A DNA stretch of 64,000 nucleotides from Rhizobium sp. 18065 (GCF_902706095.1 NZ_CACSJP010000001.1:1143702-1207701), one strand, 5' to 3'. Positions 33,213-41,933 are shown, counted from the stretch's first letter. Made by a program: numbers and translations. Notes: generated from the letters alone by a model not told the origin.

Positions 33213-33938
33213 ATGAGCCCCGAATTGACCACGGAAATGACGATCGAAACGAGCATGGAAACGCCCCCCGAACGGACGGCTGACGCAACCGGCGAGAGCT
33301 TCAAGTTCGGCCGGCCTTACGACCTGCACGAGCTGGTCGCCGATGGTGTCATCCATGGCATCGGCGTCGTCTTCGCGCTGGTCGGCGCCACGGCGCTGAT
33401 CTTCTATGCGACGGTCTATTCCGGCTATGCCGACATCGCCGCATCGTGGATCTACGGCCTCGGCCTGATCGTCGCGCTCGGCGTCTCGTTCACCTACAAT
33501 ATGTGGCCGCATTCGCGCATCAAGTGGATCCTGCGCCGCTTCGACCATTCGGCGATCTTCATCCTGATCGCCTCGACCTACACGCCCTTTCTCGTCCAAG
33601 GCGCCGACCAGCCGATGATCCTTGCACTTCTGGTCGGTATCTGGCTGACGGCCGCCCTCGGCATCTGGCTGAAATTCCGCTATCCCGGCCGCTACGATAG
33701 GCTCGCCATCCTGCTCTATCTCGCCATGGGCTGGAGCGGCGCGCTGGCCATGGGACCAATTTCCGAAATCATCCCCGGCATCACGCTGACCCTGATCATC
33801 ATCGGCGGCTGCATCTATTCCGCCGGCGTCATCTTCCACGTCTGGGAACGCCTGCGCTTCCAGAATGCCATCTGGCACGGCTTCGTCGTCACTGCCGCCG
33901 TGGTTCATTATTCGGCGGTGTTTACCGCGATCGCGTGA
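33213..33938 (+). CDS. Hemolysin III / PAQR-family membrane protein
   Basis: A 241-residue protein with seven predicted membrane helices. YDLHELVADGVIHGIGVVFA contains the E-x-x-x-D-x-x-x-H pattern near the first helix; RFDHSAIFILIASTYTPFLV and FHVWERLRFQNAIWHGFVVT with VVHYSAVF give the conserved Asp/His residues (D-H-S, H-x-x-x-H) that bind zinc in PAQR proteins and are used as hydrolase-like sites. Despite the name, a lytic role is not established. ATG at MSPELT was chosen because GGAAAGG lies 8 bases upstream. Confidence 0.87.
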   Translation: MSPELTTEMTIETSMETPPERTADATGESFKFGRPYDLHELVADGVIHGIGVVFALVGATALIFYATVYSGYADIAASWIYGLGLIVALGVSFTYNMWPHSRIKWILRRFDHSAIFILIASTYTPFLVQGADQPMILALLVGIWLTAALGIWLKFRYPGRYDRLAILLYLAMGWSGALAMGPISEIIPGITLTLIIIGGCIYSAGVIFHVWERLRFQNAIWHGFVVTAAVVHYSAVFTAIA

Positions 33939-33973
33939 ACTGTCGGTAAGGGGCCAGGCGGATCGGACTATCG

Positions 33974-34438
33974 TCAGGCTTTCTTCTGTTTCGGCGCCTG
34001 CTTGGATCCCATGCGGAAAAACAGCGCCGTCGGTATCCAGCAGATCGCAAGGCCTAGGGCGGCAACCGCGAGCAGCGACAGCACGGTCATCTCGGTGAAG
34101 AAGCCGACAATGCTTGAAAGTGGGATGCCGCCCACTGCGGTGAACACGCCGAACAGCAGGACCGTCAGCAGCGCCTGCACCACGGTCAGGATGCCGGCGA
34201 ACTGCCAGCTCTCGCCCCAGCTTGCGACGCGCCCATGCTCCTTGCGGAAATATGTCCCGGCCCAGATGCCGCTGCCGGCCAGAATGCCGACATTGCCGCT
34301 GGCGCCGATGTCGTCGACCACGCCGTAATGGACCAGAAGAAAGGTGATGATCACCAGGGCGACGGTCATCGCCAGGGCGACGAAAAAATAGCGTATGCAC
34401 AGGGCATTGATGAAACCGGGCAAATGCAAACTCCTCAT
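33974..34438 (-). CDS. Four-helix membrane protein, possibly ABZJ_00895 family
   Basis: A 154-residue protein with four hydrophobic segments (about residues 10-36, 48-62, 84-108, 118-142). Between the second and third it has IWAGTYFRKEHGRVASWGES, which fits the A-G-x-x-F-x-x-x-x-GR-x-x-x-x-GE-x-W pattern of small ABZJ_00895-type proteins, a family without known function. The tail is basic (MGSKQAPKQKKA), probably cytoplasmic. It is convergent with the hemolysin-III gene. Confidence 0.7.
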   Translation of the reverse strand: MRSLHLPGFINALCIRYFFVALAMTVALVIITFLLVHYGVVDDIGASGNVGILAGSGIWAGTYFRKEHGRVASWGESWQFAGILTVVQALLTVLLFGVFTAVGGIPLSSIVGFFTEMTVLSLLAVAALGLAICWIPTALFFRMGSKQAPKQKKA

Positions 34439-34558
34439 GCCTTGACGGAAAGCCCTGCAAGGATCAGACGATAGTTACCGTCGCCTTCGCCGCCATGGCA
34501 AGCCCCGTCGGCGTCTCGCCCGTCCCGGCACCCCCATAGAGCACCCGCAAGAGCATCC

Positions 34559-35056
34559 ATGACCGACCTCATCATCCGCGACGCCACCGAAGCCGATCTG
34601 CCCGCAATCCGCGATATCTACAATCACGCCGTCGAACACACGACGGCGATCTGGAACGAGGTGCTGATCGACGTCGACAACCGCCGCGTCTGGCTGGAAC
34701 TGCGCCGTGCCAAGGGTTATCCGGTTCTGGTTGCCGAGCGTGACGGCAAAGTCGCCGGTTACGCCTCCTACGGCGACTGGCGCGCCTTCGACGGCTACCG
34801 CCACACGGTCGAGCATTCGGTCTATGTCGACAAGGACTGCCGCGGCGGCGGCATCGGCAGGCGGCTGATGGCAGCCCTGATCGACAGGGCAAAAACCGGC
34901 AATGTCCATGTGATGATCGCCGCCATCGAAGCGGAAAACCAGGCCTCCATCGCCCTGCACGAACGCATGGGCTTCACCCTCGTCGGCATCCACCGCGAAG
35001 TCGGCACCAAGTTCGGCCGCTGGCTCGATCTGGCGATGATGGAGCTCAGGGTCTGA
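34559..35056 (+). CDS. GNAT N-acetyltransferase of the phosphinothricin/methionine-sulfone type
   Basis: A 165-residue acetyltransferase. IRDATEADLPAIRDIYNHAV, TTAIWNEVLIDVDNRRVWL, YASYGDWRAFDGYRHTVEHS, VYVDKDCRGGGIGRRLMAAL and IALHERMGFTLVGIHREVG with GRWLDLAMMEL are the full pattern of Pat/Bar/YncA-like enzymes. They acetylate phosphinothricin, methionine sulfoximine or methionine sulfone; in most soil bacteria the natural role is detoxifying such amino-acid analogues. The ribosome site is weak. It is convergent with the doc gene, 6 bases apart. Confidence 0.9.
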   Translation: MTDLIIRDATEADLPAIRDIYNHAVEHTTAIWNEVLIDVDNRRVWLELRRAKGYPVLVAERDGKVAGYASYGDWRAFDGYRHTVEHSVYVDKDCRGGGIGRRLMAALIDRAKTGNVHVMIAAIEAENQASIALHERMGFTLVGIHREVGTKFGRWLDLAMMELRV

Positions 35057-35062
35057 GCGAGG

Positions 35063-35473
35063 CTAGTGCTCTATTGGTTCGATGTAGGGGTCGATGATTG
35101 CCGTATAGTCCGACACTGTTAGTAGATCCGCAGACAGATCGGCGAACTGGGCGGCAAGATACTGATGGAGATGCTTGGGAGCGCGGAGTTCGTATCCGTT
35201 CTGGTGAAGAAAGAGCATGCCGGCTTGAAACGCCGCACGTTTGTTGCCTTGCTCAAAGGCATGTGCCTTTGACACTGCGTACATGCAGTGAACTGTCAGA
35301 AGAAAAAGGTCTTCAAGTCCCGCATAGCGAAACTGGTTTTTTGCTCGTTTTACGGCGCTCTGCAGACGGTCAGGGAAAAGCAGAGCGTAGTTTTCGCCAG
35401 TAAATTGAACCGCATGGCGATTGAGCGCCATGACGTCGTCAGCAGTCACCCATACGGGCTCGCTACTTGGCAA
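35063..35473 (-). CDS. doc: Doc-type toxin (Fic/Doc fold)
   Basis: A 136-residue protein with the motif HAFEQGNKRAAF (residues 71-82). Fic enzymes carry HPFxxGNGR; the NKR variant marks Doc kinases, which phosphorylate EF-Tu and stop translation. The leading sequence WVTADDVMALNRHAVQFTGE and the helical VKRAKNQFRYAGLEDLFLLT are typical of Doc (about 126 residues). The usual acidic residue after HxFx is Gln here (FEQGN), which could alter activity. The start lies 11 bases inside the end of the antitoxin gene. Confidence 0.87.
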   Translation of the reverse strand: MPSSEPVWVTADDVMALNRHAVQFTGENYALLFPDRLQSAVKRAKNQFRYAGLEDLFLLTVHCMYAVSKAHAFEQGNKRAAFQAGMLFLHQNGYELRAPKHLHQYLAAQFADLSADLLTVSDYTAIIDPYIEPIEH

Positions 35474-35645
35474 GTTCGGCCATCAGATCGGGATGGTCCT
35501 CATGGAATTTCCTGGCAAACTCCGTCGCATCGATTTTTTCAGCATTCGGTCGAGCCAAAACCACAGGTCGCCGGGCGAGCACCTTCTTCGTGTCATCGCT
35601 GGCGATCTTGTCGTCGTGTTGCATGCCCTTTGCCGGATTGCTCAT
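35463..35645 (-). CDS. Antitoxin partner of Doc
   Basis: A 60-residue protein, MSNPAKGMQHDDKIASDDTK then KVLARRPVVLARPNAEKIDA and a C-terminal helix ATEFARKFHEDHPDLMAELA. Its position directly upstream of doc, with an 11-base overlap, marks it as the antitoxin. It is shorter than Phd, and the N-terminal DNA-binding part is not obvious; the C-terminal helix is where Phd-like tails fold over the Doc cleft. AAGGA lies 8 bases before the ATG. Confidence 0.75.
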   Translation of the reverse strand: MSNPAKGMQHDDKIASDDTKKVLARRPVVLARPNAEKIDATEFARKFHEDHPDLMAELAK

Positions 35646-35775
35646 CACCGTGTTCCTTGCCGAGCGTGGGCGCACGCGCCCGTTTGCCGTCCAAATGTAA
35701 TGTTTTCTTGCCGTTCCGGCAAGTTAACCCGCCGGCGGCCTCAGGTGGGGACCAAAGATACGTCTGAACCCCCAC

Positions 35776-37182
35776 TCATCCCGCCGCCATCTCCTGCCAG
35801 CGCACGCCTGAAATCACCACGCCGTCCTTCGGCCGGCATGGCATGTCCGACAGCGAAACCGACACATCCTGTTCCGTCGGCATGTCGTAGTCGATCGCCG
35901 TGGTCAAAAGCCGCACGCCTTCCTTGATGATCGAAAGCGTCGCCTCTTCGCCGGGACAGCGATGGCCGTCCTTCACCGATCCGGCGCCTTGCGCAACGAA
36001 GCTGTAGTCGTCCGGCCCGTGGCGCAATTCGCGCAGCGGCCGGAACTCGCCGGCATTGTGAAACGCCGCCTCGTCATGGCAGGTGCCGTAGAGGTCGAAA
36101 AGCAGCCATTGTCCGCGCCGGATCTGGTAGCCGTTCCAGTCGAAGCTGGTGCGGGCCACGGCACCGACAAACGGATAGAACGGCACGCAGCGCCGTACTT
36201 CTTCGGCAAAATCGGTCAGCAGCCGGTCGTCCGGCACGCGCAGGATTTCCCGCCATTCGCCGTGCCGCTCCAGTTCGACGGCGGCAAACAGGATATAGCG
36301 CCCGAGCGACGCGATCGGCCCGAGCAGGTTGATCAGTTCGCCCGCCGCGACAGCCGGCGACAGCGGCCGTCCCTGTGGGTCGAGGTAGCCGGCGATCATC
36401 GCCATCGGCGTTCCCGGCAGCGGCGCTTGGCGGCCCCGGCGGATCTGGCGAAAGGCGGTCTTCAGCCGCCGTTCGAGGGCCGAGCTCCGGCGAGGCAGGG
36501 GCAGGCGGCGCGGCCCGAAATGGCCGGCCTGTTCGGCCAGTTCCGCCAGAAGCACGTCGTCCCTGTCGATCTCGTCTGCATCGATCGGCGCATGCGTCCA
36601 GGCAAGCGCCGTGCGGATCAGGATCAGGTCCAGCTCTGCGCCGAGCGGCACGGCTCCCCAGCGGATCCAGTCCGGCACCCGTTCGATGAAATTGCGCCGG
36701 AAGATCGCCACCAGCCGGTCGATGCCGGTGCGGTCCTCGACCAGCATGCGCACGAACATCGCCTTGCGGTGCCGGTGCACCGGGCCGTCGAGCTGCTGCA
36801 CGCTGCCTTTGCCCGCAATCAGCCGCAACACCATCTGCGGCATGGCGCCGACCCGGGTCAGCCGGTCGTCGTCATAGATCAGCCGGGCCGCATCCGGCCC
36901 GGTCAGGCAGATAACGTCGCGCAGCATAAGCCGCGTGCGGAAGATCTGGCTGTTCATCGACCGGAAGCGCTGCGACAGGAAGCCATAGCCTTCGCGCGCC
37001 AGCTTCACGGTCTCGTCGAAGCCTGGACTGCGCGGGATCGCTGGCGAACGGGCGGGTTCGGACGCACCTGCGGGCAGGGCGCCCGACAAGGCTTCGGACA
37101 GGGCGGACGAAGGCTGGGCAAGCGGATGGGCCGAGGGTGCGGCAAGCGTGTCCGGCTGGCGGTGAAACTCGCTCTGGTTCAT
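35776..37182 (-). CDS. CYP152-family cytochrome P450 (fatty-acid peroxygenase type) with altered substrate anchor
   Basis: A 468-residue P450. GAGSVKDGHRCPGEEATLSI holds the heme-binding Cys409 in the GHRCPGE form specific to CYP152, the hydrogen-peroxide-driven fatty-acid hydroxylases/decarboxylases (Bacillus BSbeta type). QIFRTRLMLRDVICLTGPDA and PFYPFVGAVARTSFDWNGYQ also match. In CYP152 the I-helix reads ELINxLRPxxA, and its Arg grips the fatty-acid carboxylate and replaces the usual acid-alcohol pair; here it is ELINLLGPIAS, Gly288 in place of that Arg, while the next Pro is kept. A Pro/Ala-rich N-terminal extension of about 45 residues precedes the domain. GGGAGGGG lies 5 bases before the ATG. 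Confidence 0.88.
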   Translation of the reverse strand: MNQSEFHRQPDTLAAPSAHPLAQPSSALSEALSGALPAGASEPARSPAIPRSPGFDETVKLAREGYGFLSQRFRSMNSQIFRTRLMLRDVICLTGPDAARLIYDDDRLTRVGAMPQMVLRLIAGKGSVQQLDGPVHRHRKAMFVRMLVEDRTGIDRLVAIFRRNFIERVPDWIRWGAVPLGAELDLILIRTALAWTHAPIDADEIDRDDVLLAELAEQAGHFGPRRLPLPRRSSALERRLKTAFRQIRRGRQAPLPGTPMAMIAGYLDPQGRPLSPAVAAGELINLLGPIASLGRYILFAAVELERHGEWREILRVPDDRLLTDFAEEVRRCVPFYPFVGAVARTSFDWNGYQIRRGQWLLFDLYGTCHDEAAFHNAGEFRPLRELRHGPDDYSFVAQGAGSVKDGHRCPGEEATLSIIKEGVRLLTTAIDYDMPTEQDVSVSLSDMPCRPKDGVVISGVRWQEMAAG

Positions 37183-37289
37183 GCCGACCCCTCCCTGGCG
37201 CCCCGGTTTCCCAGACAATACTCCGAAATTTCGGCGCGCTCCATGCGCTTTGTTCCCTCGTGTCACGCGAGGGATCCAGATCTCTCCCG

Positions 37290-38027
37290 TTATTCGATCC
37301 GCACCCGCGCCATCTCGCCGCGAATGGTGATCGAGGGCCTGGCGCCCGGCGTGTTCGGCAGCGCACTGTCGACATAGGAGGCGACCGTCTCGACCAGATA
37401 GCTGATCGGTGTTGGCTGCAGGAAACGTACGGTCGCATCGAGCATCGTGCCGGAAATGGCGATCGCCTCATTCTGCATCACCCGTTCGAAGGTCAGCCGT
37501 GCCCGAAGTGCTGCCCCCGAAACCGCAATCGATGCGGCATGGCCGGTAAAGGCGATATCGCCGGCATCGCTGCGGATGTCGAGCGCCGAGAATTCGCCGT
37601 CGAGCCGTGTCCGCGCCGCCCGCTGGTCGATGGTAACAGTGGCGCCGGGTTGAACATTGGCCGTCAGCGTCATGGTGCAATCGCTCCAGTCGAAGAAACG
37701 GCCACCGCGGCCGACATCGACCGTCAGCGTGTCGCCGTCGCGCAGCATCGTGCCTTCGGCCGGGCAGGAGTTGGAAAACCAGCTCGAATGCCAAAGGGCG
37801 CCCCAGCCATGCCGTTCGCCGGACAGTTCGGCAACCTGCGGCATCTCGGCATCGGCGTTGATGCTGATCTCGCTCGCCGTGCCGGTCACATGGACTTTCT
37901 TGACGCCGGAAAGGTCGAGCGGGCCGGACCGGCTGTCGCTGGCGCTGATCAGCGACACGCCGCCGTCGATGGCGAGGATGGCGACGATCACGCCGGCAAC
38001 GGAGAGAAGAATGGTTCTGCGTTTCAT
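37290..38027 (-). CDS. Membrane-anchored beta-helix-like protein, DUF2807-type
   Basis: A 245-residue protein with an uncleaved or cleaved N-terminal hydrophobic helix (MKRRTILLSVAGVIVAILAI) and an extracytoplasmic body of repeated short beta-strands: VKKVHVTGTASEISINADAE, MTLTANVQPGATVTIDQRAA, LDGEFSALDIRSDAGDIAFT. The alternating hydrophobic ladder with D-x-R-S-D-A-G-D turns resembles putative auto-transporter adhesin head (DUF2807) domains. Function unknown. AGGAG lies 8 bases upstream. It is divergent from a membrane-bound AraC regulator, which may control it. Confidence 0.75.
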   Translation of the reverse strand: MKRRTILLSVAGVIVAILAIDGGVSLISASDSRSGPLDLSGVKKVHVTGTASEISINADAEMPQVAELSGERHGWGALWHSSWFSNSCPAEGTMLRDGDTLTVDVGRGGRFFDWSDCTMTLTANVQPGATVTIDQRAARTRLDGEFSALDIRSDAGDIAFTGHAASIAVSGAALRARLTFERVMQNEAIAISGTMLDATVRFLQPTPISYLVETVASYVDSALPNTPGARPSITIRGEMARVRIE

Positions 38028-38242
38028 CGGGCAGGCTCCTGGTTGGGCCGCGACGGGCCGTGGTTTGAGCCCCGACCGTGCCGCTCCTCTTCCTCCATCG
38101 CGACCTTGATCGCGTTTCAGGTCGAAGCGCATCGCGTTTGAGGTCATGATGTGCCATGCATCGGGCATTGCCCCGCATCGGGCCGCGCTCCGCCATGGAT
38201 CCCGGTTCGCCCAGTCCACACAATTTCGCTTGCAAGACGCCG

Positions 38243-39319
38243 ATGATCCTCGTTCCGCTCTCCTTTCTCGTCTCGCTCTATCTGGCAGTGTTTCTCGTCC
38301 GCCTGCTGCTGCGCGGCCGCGACACCTTTGCCGCCAATGGCCTCTTCCTGCTGCTGATCGCCGTCTATATCGTCCAGACCGTGCTGGTGGGCCTGCGCTG
38401 GGGGTATGGCATCATCGCCATCCTGCCGCTGCTCTCGACGCTGGCAAGCCTTGTGCCGCCGCTGTCTTATCTGGCCTTCCGCGATCTCGCCCGCGAAGAG
38501 CGCGGACTGTCATGGCGGGACTGGCCGCATCTCGTGCCCACGGCCGCGCTGATGCTCATGATGCTGGCCTGGCGCGATCTGCTCGACCTGCTGATCATCG
38601 CGGAGTTCCTGTTTTATGGCCTGGCGCTGCTGTGGCTCGCCCGGCTCGGCCCCGATGGCCTTGTCGCAGCCAGGCTCGACGGCACGCTGCGCTCCTACCG
38701 CTCGCTGCAGCTGACCGGTCTGGTGTTGATCGGCTCGGCCGCAACCGATGTCGCCATCAGCCTCGACATGCTGTGGAGCGGCGGCCAGTATTCCGCTCTG
38801 GTCGTTTCGGCCTCAACGACCGCCATTCTTTTGCTGCTCGGCATCGCCGCCGTCGCAGTCGGCTCGGAAGAGGCTGGCGACGAAGACCTCGACAATGAGA
38901 CACCGGCGCCGGATGTCAGCACGCGCGACGGTCGAATGCCGGTGATTGGCGGGGCAGGGGCGGTTGCATTGGCCTCCGGGGAAGACCAGCAGGTCGCCGC
39001 CGATCTCGATCGGCTGATGTCCGAACGCCGCCTCTATGCCGATACCGGCCTGAACCTGGCACGGATTGCCCGCCGCATGAGCCTTCCGGCCCGCAGCGTC
39101 TCCCAGGCGGTCAATCGCGTCCACGGCATCAGCGTCTCGCATTATGTCAACAATCACCGCATCACCGAGGCCTGCCGGCTTTTGTCTCAAACCGATCTGC
39201 CGGTCACCCGTATCGTCTTCGACGCCGGCTTCATGACCAAGTCCAATTTCAACCGCGAATTCCTCCGTGTCACCGGCATAAGCCCGAGCGACTGGCGCCG
39301 GCAGAAAAAGGCGGCGTGA
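38243..39319 (+). CDS. Membrane-anchored AraC-family regulator
   Basis: About 358 residues from MILVPLSFLVSLYLAVFLVR. The first 240 residues contain six or seven hydrophobic helices (FLLLIAVYIVQTVLVGL, YGIIAILPLLSTLASLV, LLDLLIIAEFLFYGLALLWL), and the last 110 are an AraC DNA-binding domain (LNLARIARRMSLPARSVSQA; ITRIVFDAGFMTKSNFNREF in pattern). This layout puts a sensor in the membrane and the DNA-binding part in the cytoplasm. An in-frame ATG 29 codons earlier exists; neither has a good ribosome site. Probable targets are itself and the divergent DUF2807-type gene. Confidence 0.82.
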   Translation: MILVPLSFLVSLYLAVFLVRLLLRGRDTFAANGLFLLLIAVYIVQTVLVGLRWGYGIIAILPLLSTLASLVPPLSYLAFRDLAREERGLSWRDWPHLVPTAALMLMMLAWRDLLDLLIIAEFLFYGLALLWLARLGPDGLVAARLDGTLRSYRSLQLTGLVLIGSAATDVAISLDMLWSGGQYSALVVSASTTAILLLLGIAAVAVGSEEAGDEDLDNETPAPDVSTRDGRMPVIGGAGAVALASGEDQQVAADLDRLMSERRLYADTGLNLARIARRMSLPARSVSQAVNRVHGISVSHYVNNHRITEACRLLSQTDLPVTRIVFDAGFMTKSNFNREFLRVTGISPSDWRRQKKAA

Positions 39320-39451
39320 CGGCCGCCGCCGCAGGTTGCGGCCACCGCGTCACAAAGTGTGCAAAGCAGCATCCGCAGCGCGCAACGACCTTGCCTTTCG
39401 CCTGGGCGCGCTGTTCCCTTGGCGCATCATTTGATCACCCAGGGATTTGAC

Positions 39452-40018
39452 ATGCCTCTCAAGCTTTATCTCGCCGGCCCCGAAGTCTTCCTGCCCGATG
39501 CTAGAGGCGTGCTCGACGCAAAGGCCGCCCTGACCCGCGCTTATGGCTTCGAGCCGATCTGCCCCGGCGATATCGAGATCGAGCCAGCCCCGACAAGACA
39601 CGAATTCGGCCTGAAGATCAGCGCCGTCGACGAAGGCTTCATGAACGCCGCCGATGGCGTCATCGCCAACCTGACCCCGTTTCGCGGCATTGCGGCGGAT
39701 CCCGGCACGGTCTTCGAACTCGGTTATATGTGCGCCTCGGGCAAGCTGGTCGCCGCCTATACCAATGTCACCGACAGCCATTTCGCCCGCACCAAAGCCT
39801 GGTATGGCACCGAACTGACGGTCGACGAACACGGCCGCAAGCGCGGCCCTGACGGCCATTCGCTCGAGGATTTCGAAATGATCGAGAACCTCATGCTTCA
39901 CGGCGGCGTCACCCGCCGCGGCGGCCATATCGCCATCCACGCCGCCAGCCCCGACCGCCTCTACCACGACCTGACCGCATTCGAACAATGCCTGAAGGCG
40001 CTGGCCGAACGCGGGTAA
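39452..40018 (+). CDS. Nucleoside 2-deoxyribosyltransferase family protein
   Basis: A 188-residue protein: LKLYLAGPEVFLPDARGVLD at the start, GFMNAADGVIANLTPFRGIA with ADPGTVFELGYMCASGKLVA in the centre. The LAGPEVF strand, the D-G-V-I-A-N-L-x-P-F-R loop and the catalytic Glu in DPGTVFELGY match the Nuc_deoxyrib_tr family, which swaps bases on deoxynucleosides or hydrolyses N-glycosidic bonds. Which reaction it performs is unclear. AGGGA lies 7 bases before the ATG. An intergenic repeat begins 24 bases after the stop. Confidence 0.88.
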   Translation: MPLKLYLAGPEVFLPDARGVLDAKAALTRAYGFEPICPGDIEIEPAPTRHEFGLKISAVDEGFMNAADGVIANLTPFRGIAADPGTVFELGYMCASGKLVAAYTNVTDSHFARTKAWYGTELTVDEHGRKRGPDGHSLEDFEMIENLMLHGGVTRRGGHIAIHAASPDRLYHDLTAFEQCLKALAERG

Positions 40019-40041
40019 AGCTTCGCAGTATTCGGAATTTA

Positions 40042-40151
40042 CCCCTCACCCTGACCCTCTCCCCGCAGGCGGGGCGAGGGGACGCAAGGCCTGACCACAA
40101 TCGTCCTTCTCCCCGTTCACGGGGAGAAGGTGGCGGCAGCCGGATGAGGGG
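40042..40151. repeat. 110-bp intergenic palindromic repeat with terminal inverted repeats
   Basis: The element starts CCCCTCA and ends TGAGGGG, and contains two strong hairpins, CTCTCCCCGC...GCGGGGCGAG and CTTCTCCCCG-TTCA-CGGGGAGAAG. The second hairpin is the same module as at 12838. This is a dispersed rhizobial-type element, not a gene. Confidence 0.8.
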
Positions 40152-40235
40152 CGGTGCCGGACGGATAGATTCGGACGATGAGCGGCCAATGATAGCCCGT
40201 GCCGCCCGAGCTGCTGGGCCTTCATCAGCCCAACA

Positions 40236-40484
40236 TCAAAGTTCCGGCCCTTGATGCGGTTGGTAATCCTCCCGGATCTTATCGCTCAGGACGAAATCGA
40301 GGCCGGCTTCAACGCTGATCCGGCGATAGAAATCGGCGGCCGACTCGCGTCCGGTCTGGCGTGTCTCATAGGCCTCCAGCGCCCGTACGACGATATCGGC
40401 AATTGAACAATTTTCCCGCCGCGCCGGCCGGTGGGCGAGGTCGCGCGCCCGGGAACTGCGAACGGACAGTTGCGGTTCTGCCAT
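40236..40484 (-). CDS. Orphan antitoxin-like protein (VapB/RHH type)
   Basis: An 82-residue protein: MAEPQLSVRSSRARDLAHRP, ENCSIADIVVRALEAYETRQ, then DFYRRISVEAGLDFVLSDKI. The N-terminal 45 residues have the strand-helix-helix look of VapB/ribbon-helix-helix antitoxins, with a C-terminal tail that could bind a PIN or ParE toxin. AAGGAG lies 7 bases upstream. No toxin gene fits in the 217 bases on its 3' side, which are a repeat, nor upstream, so the toxin is absent or elsewhere. Confidence 0.7.
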   Translation of the reverse strand: MAEPQLSVRSSRARDLAHRPARRENCSIADIVVRALEAYETRQTGRESAADFYRRISVEAGLDFVLSDKIREDYQPHQGPEL

Positions 40485-40643
40485 GACGGATCTCCTTCAG
40501 CCCCCAATCTGGGCGTTTTCTCGTCAGTCATCAAGACGGCAACTGATGGTGTGCCGACCGCCCGCTTGCCGCATTTCCCTGCCTTTTCACGGCTTGCCAA
40601 GCCGCATCGCCAATGCTCCGTTGCGGTTGCAAAAGGAATCGTC

Positions 40644-41933
40644 ATGAACCAGCATGTCACGCCACAACGTAAGCTCGGCGCCAGCTTTTATCGTCTCTGG
40701 CTGTCGAGCGGACTGGCCAATCTCGCCGATGGCGTCGGCATCGTCGCCTGGCCGTGGCTCGCCTCGCTGATCACCCGCGATCCGCTGGCAATCTCGATGG
40801 TGGCCGCAGCCCAGAAACTGCCATGGTTCCTCTTCGCTTTGCCGTCCGGCGTCATCACCGACCGGCTGGACCGCCGCAAGCTGGTGGTCGCCATGGATTT
40901 CGCCCGTTTTGCGGTCCTGATAATGCTGGCCGCAGCGCTTTTGCTCCCCGGCCTGCTGCCGCAAGACCCGATATCCGACTTCCCGACAGCCCCGCTTTAC
41001 TGGCTGCTGCTCGTAGCTGCCCTGTTGGTTGGTTTTGCCGAAGTGCTACGCGATAATTGCGCCGTCACCCTGATGCCGGCGATCGTGCCCTTGGAGCGGC
41101 TGGAAACGGCGAACGGTCGTATGGGCAGCCTCGAAGTGCTGATGAACATGATGATCGGCCCGCCGCTCGCCGGCCTGCTGATCGGCCTCGCTTTGCCGCT
41201 CGCCTTCGGCCTCTATGGCCTGGCTTTCGCCTTTGCCGGCATGCTGGTCCTCTCGATCCCCGGCCGCTTTCGCGCCGAACGGGCCGCGCCGCGCCACTGG
41301 GTTACGGAAATGCGTGAAGGTGCCGCCTATCTCTTCCGCCACCCGCTGCTGCGCGATCTGGCGATCGGTCTCGGCGCCTTCAATGCGGTGGAAAACATGC
41401 TGCTGATCGGGCTTGTTCTGTATGCCCAGGAGGTCATGGGCCTCAATTCGACGCAATATGGCCTGCTGCTCACCGGTGCCGCCGCCGGCGGCCTGCTCGG
41501 CGGCCTGTTTGGCGAACGCGTTATCCGCCGCCTCGGCGCATCCGCCTGCCTGCGGCTTGCCATCGCTGCGTGCCTCTTGCAGGCGCTGGTCACGCTGCTC
41601 TTGCCGTATTTTGTCGCCGTCTGGCTTGCACTGATGCTCGCCAGCCTCACCGGCATGATCTGGAACATCATCACCGTGTCGCTGCGCCAGCGCATGATCC
41701 CGCCGCATCTGCTCGGCCGGGTCAACAGCGTCTACCGTTTCTTCGGCCTCGGCACCATGCCGCTCGGCCTGATCATCTCCGGCCTGAGCGTCACCATCGC
41801 CGAGGGCTTCATGCCGCGCAGCCAGGCGCTGGCCGCCCCGTTTGCCCTGGGTGCCGTCCTGGCGCTGCTATTGCTGGTCGGCATATGGAAACGCGTGTCG
41901 CCAAAGGCGCTGAGGGATTTCAGCGGTCGGTGA
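40644..41933 (+). CDS. MFS transporter, EntS-like exporter group
   Basis: A 429-residue inner-membrane protein with twelve predicted helices. FYRLWLSSGLANLADGVGIV and LPSGVITDRLDRRKLVVAMD (the loop 2-3 MFS motif G-x-x-x-D-R-x-x-R-R) place it in the MFS_3 group with EntS and macrolide exporters; the second half has GLLGGLFGERVIRRLGASAC and GRVNSVYRFFGLGTMPLGL. Proton-driven export of a hydrophobic compound is likely; the substrate is unknown. AAGGA lies 8 bases before the ATG. No regulator is adjacent. Confidence 0.88.
   Translation: MNQHVTPQRKLGASFYRLWLSSGLANLADGVGIVAWPWLASLITRDPLAISMVAAAQKLPWFLFALPSGVITDRLDRRKLVVAMDFARFAVLIMLAAALLLPGLLPQDPISDFPTAPLYWLLLVAALLVGFAEVLRDNCAVTLMPAIVPLERLETANGRMGSLEVLMNMMIGPPLAGLLIGLALPLAFGLYGLAFAFAGMLVLSIPGRFRAERAAPRHWVTEMREGAAYLFRHPLLRDLAIGLGAFNAVENMLLIGLVLYAQEVMGLNSTQYGLLLTGAAAGGLLGGLFGERVIRRLGASACLRLAIAACLLQALVTLLLPYFVAVWLALMLASLTGMIWNIITVSLRQRMIPPHLLGRVNSVYRFFGLGTMPLGLIISGLSVTIAEGFMPRSQALAAPFALGAVLALLLLVGIWKRVSPKALRDFSGR

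Noticed and set aside
40042..40151. Possible CRISPR-like or transposon fragment
   Set aside because: There are only two related hairpins and terminal inverted repeats, with no spacers and no transposase; a dispersed palindromic element fits better.
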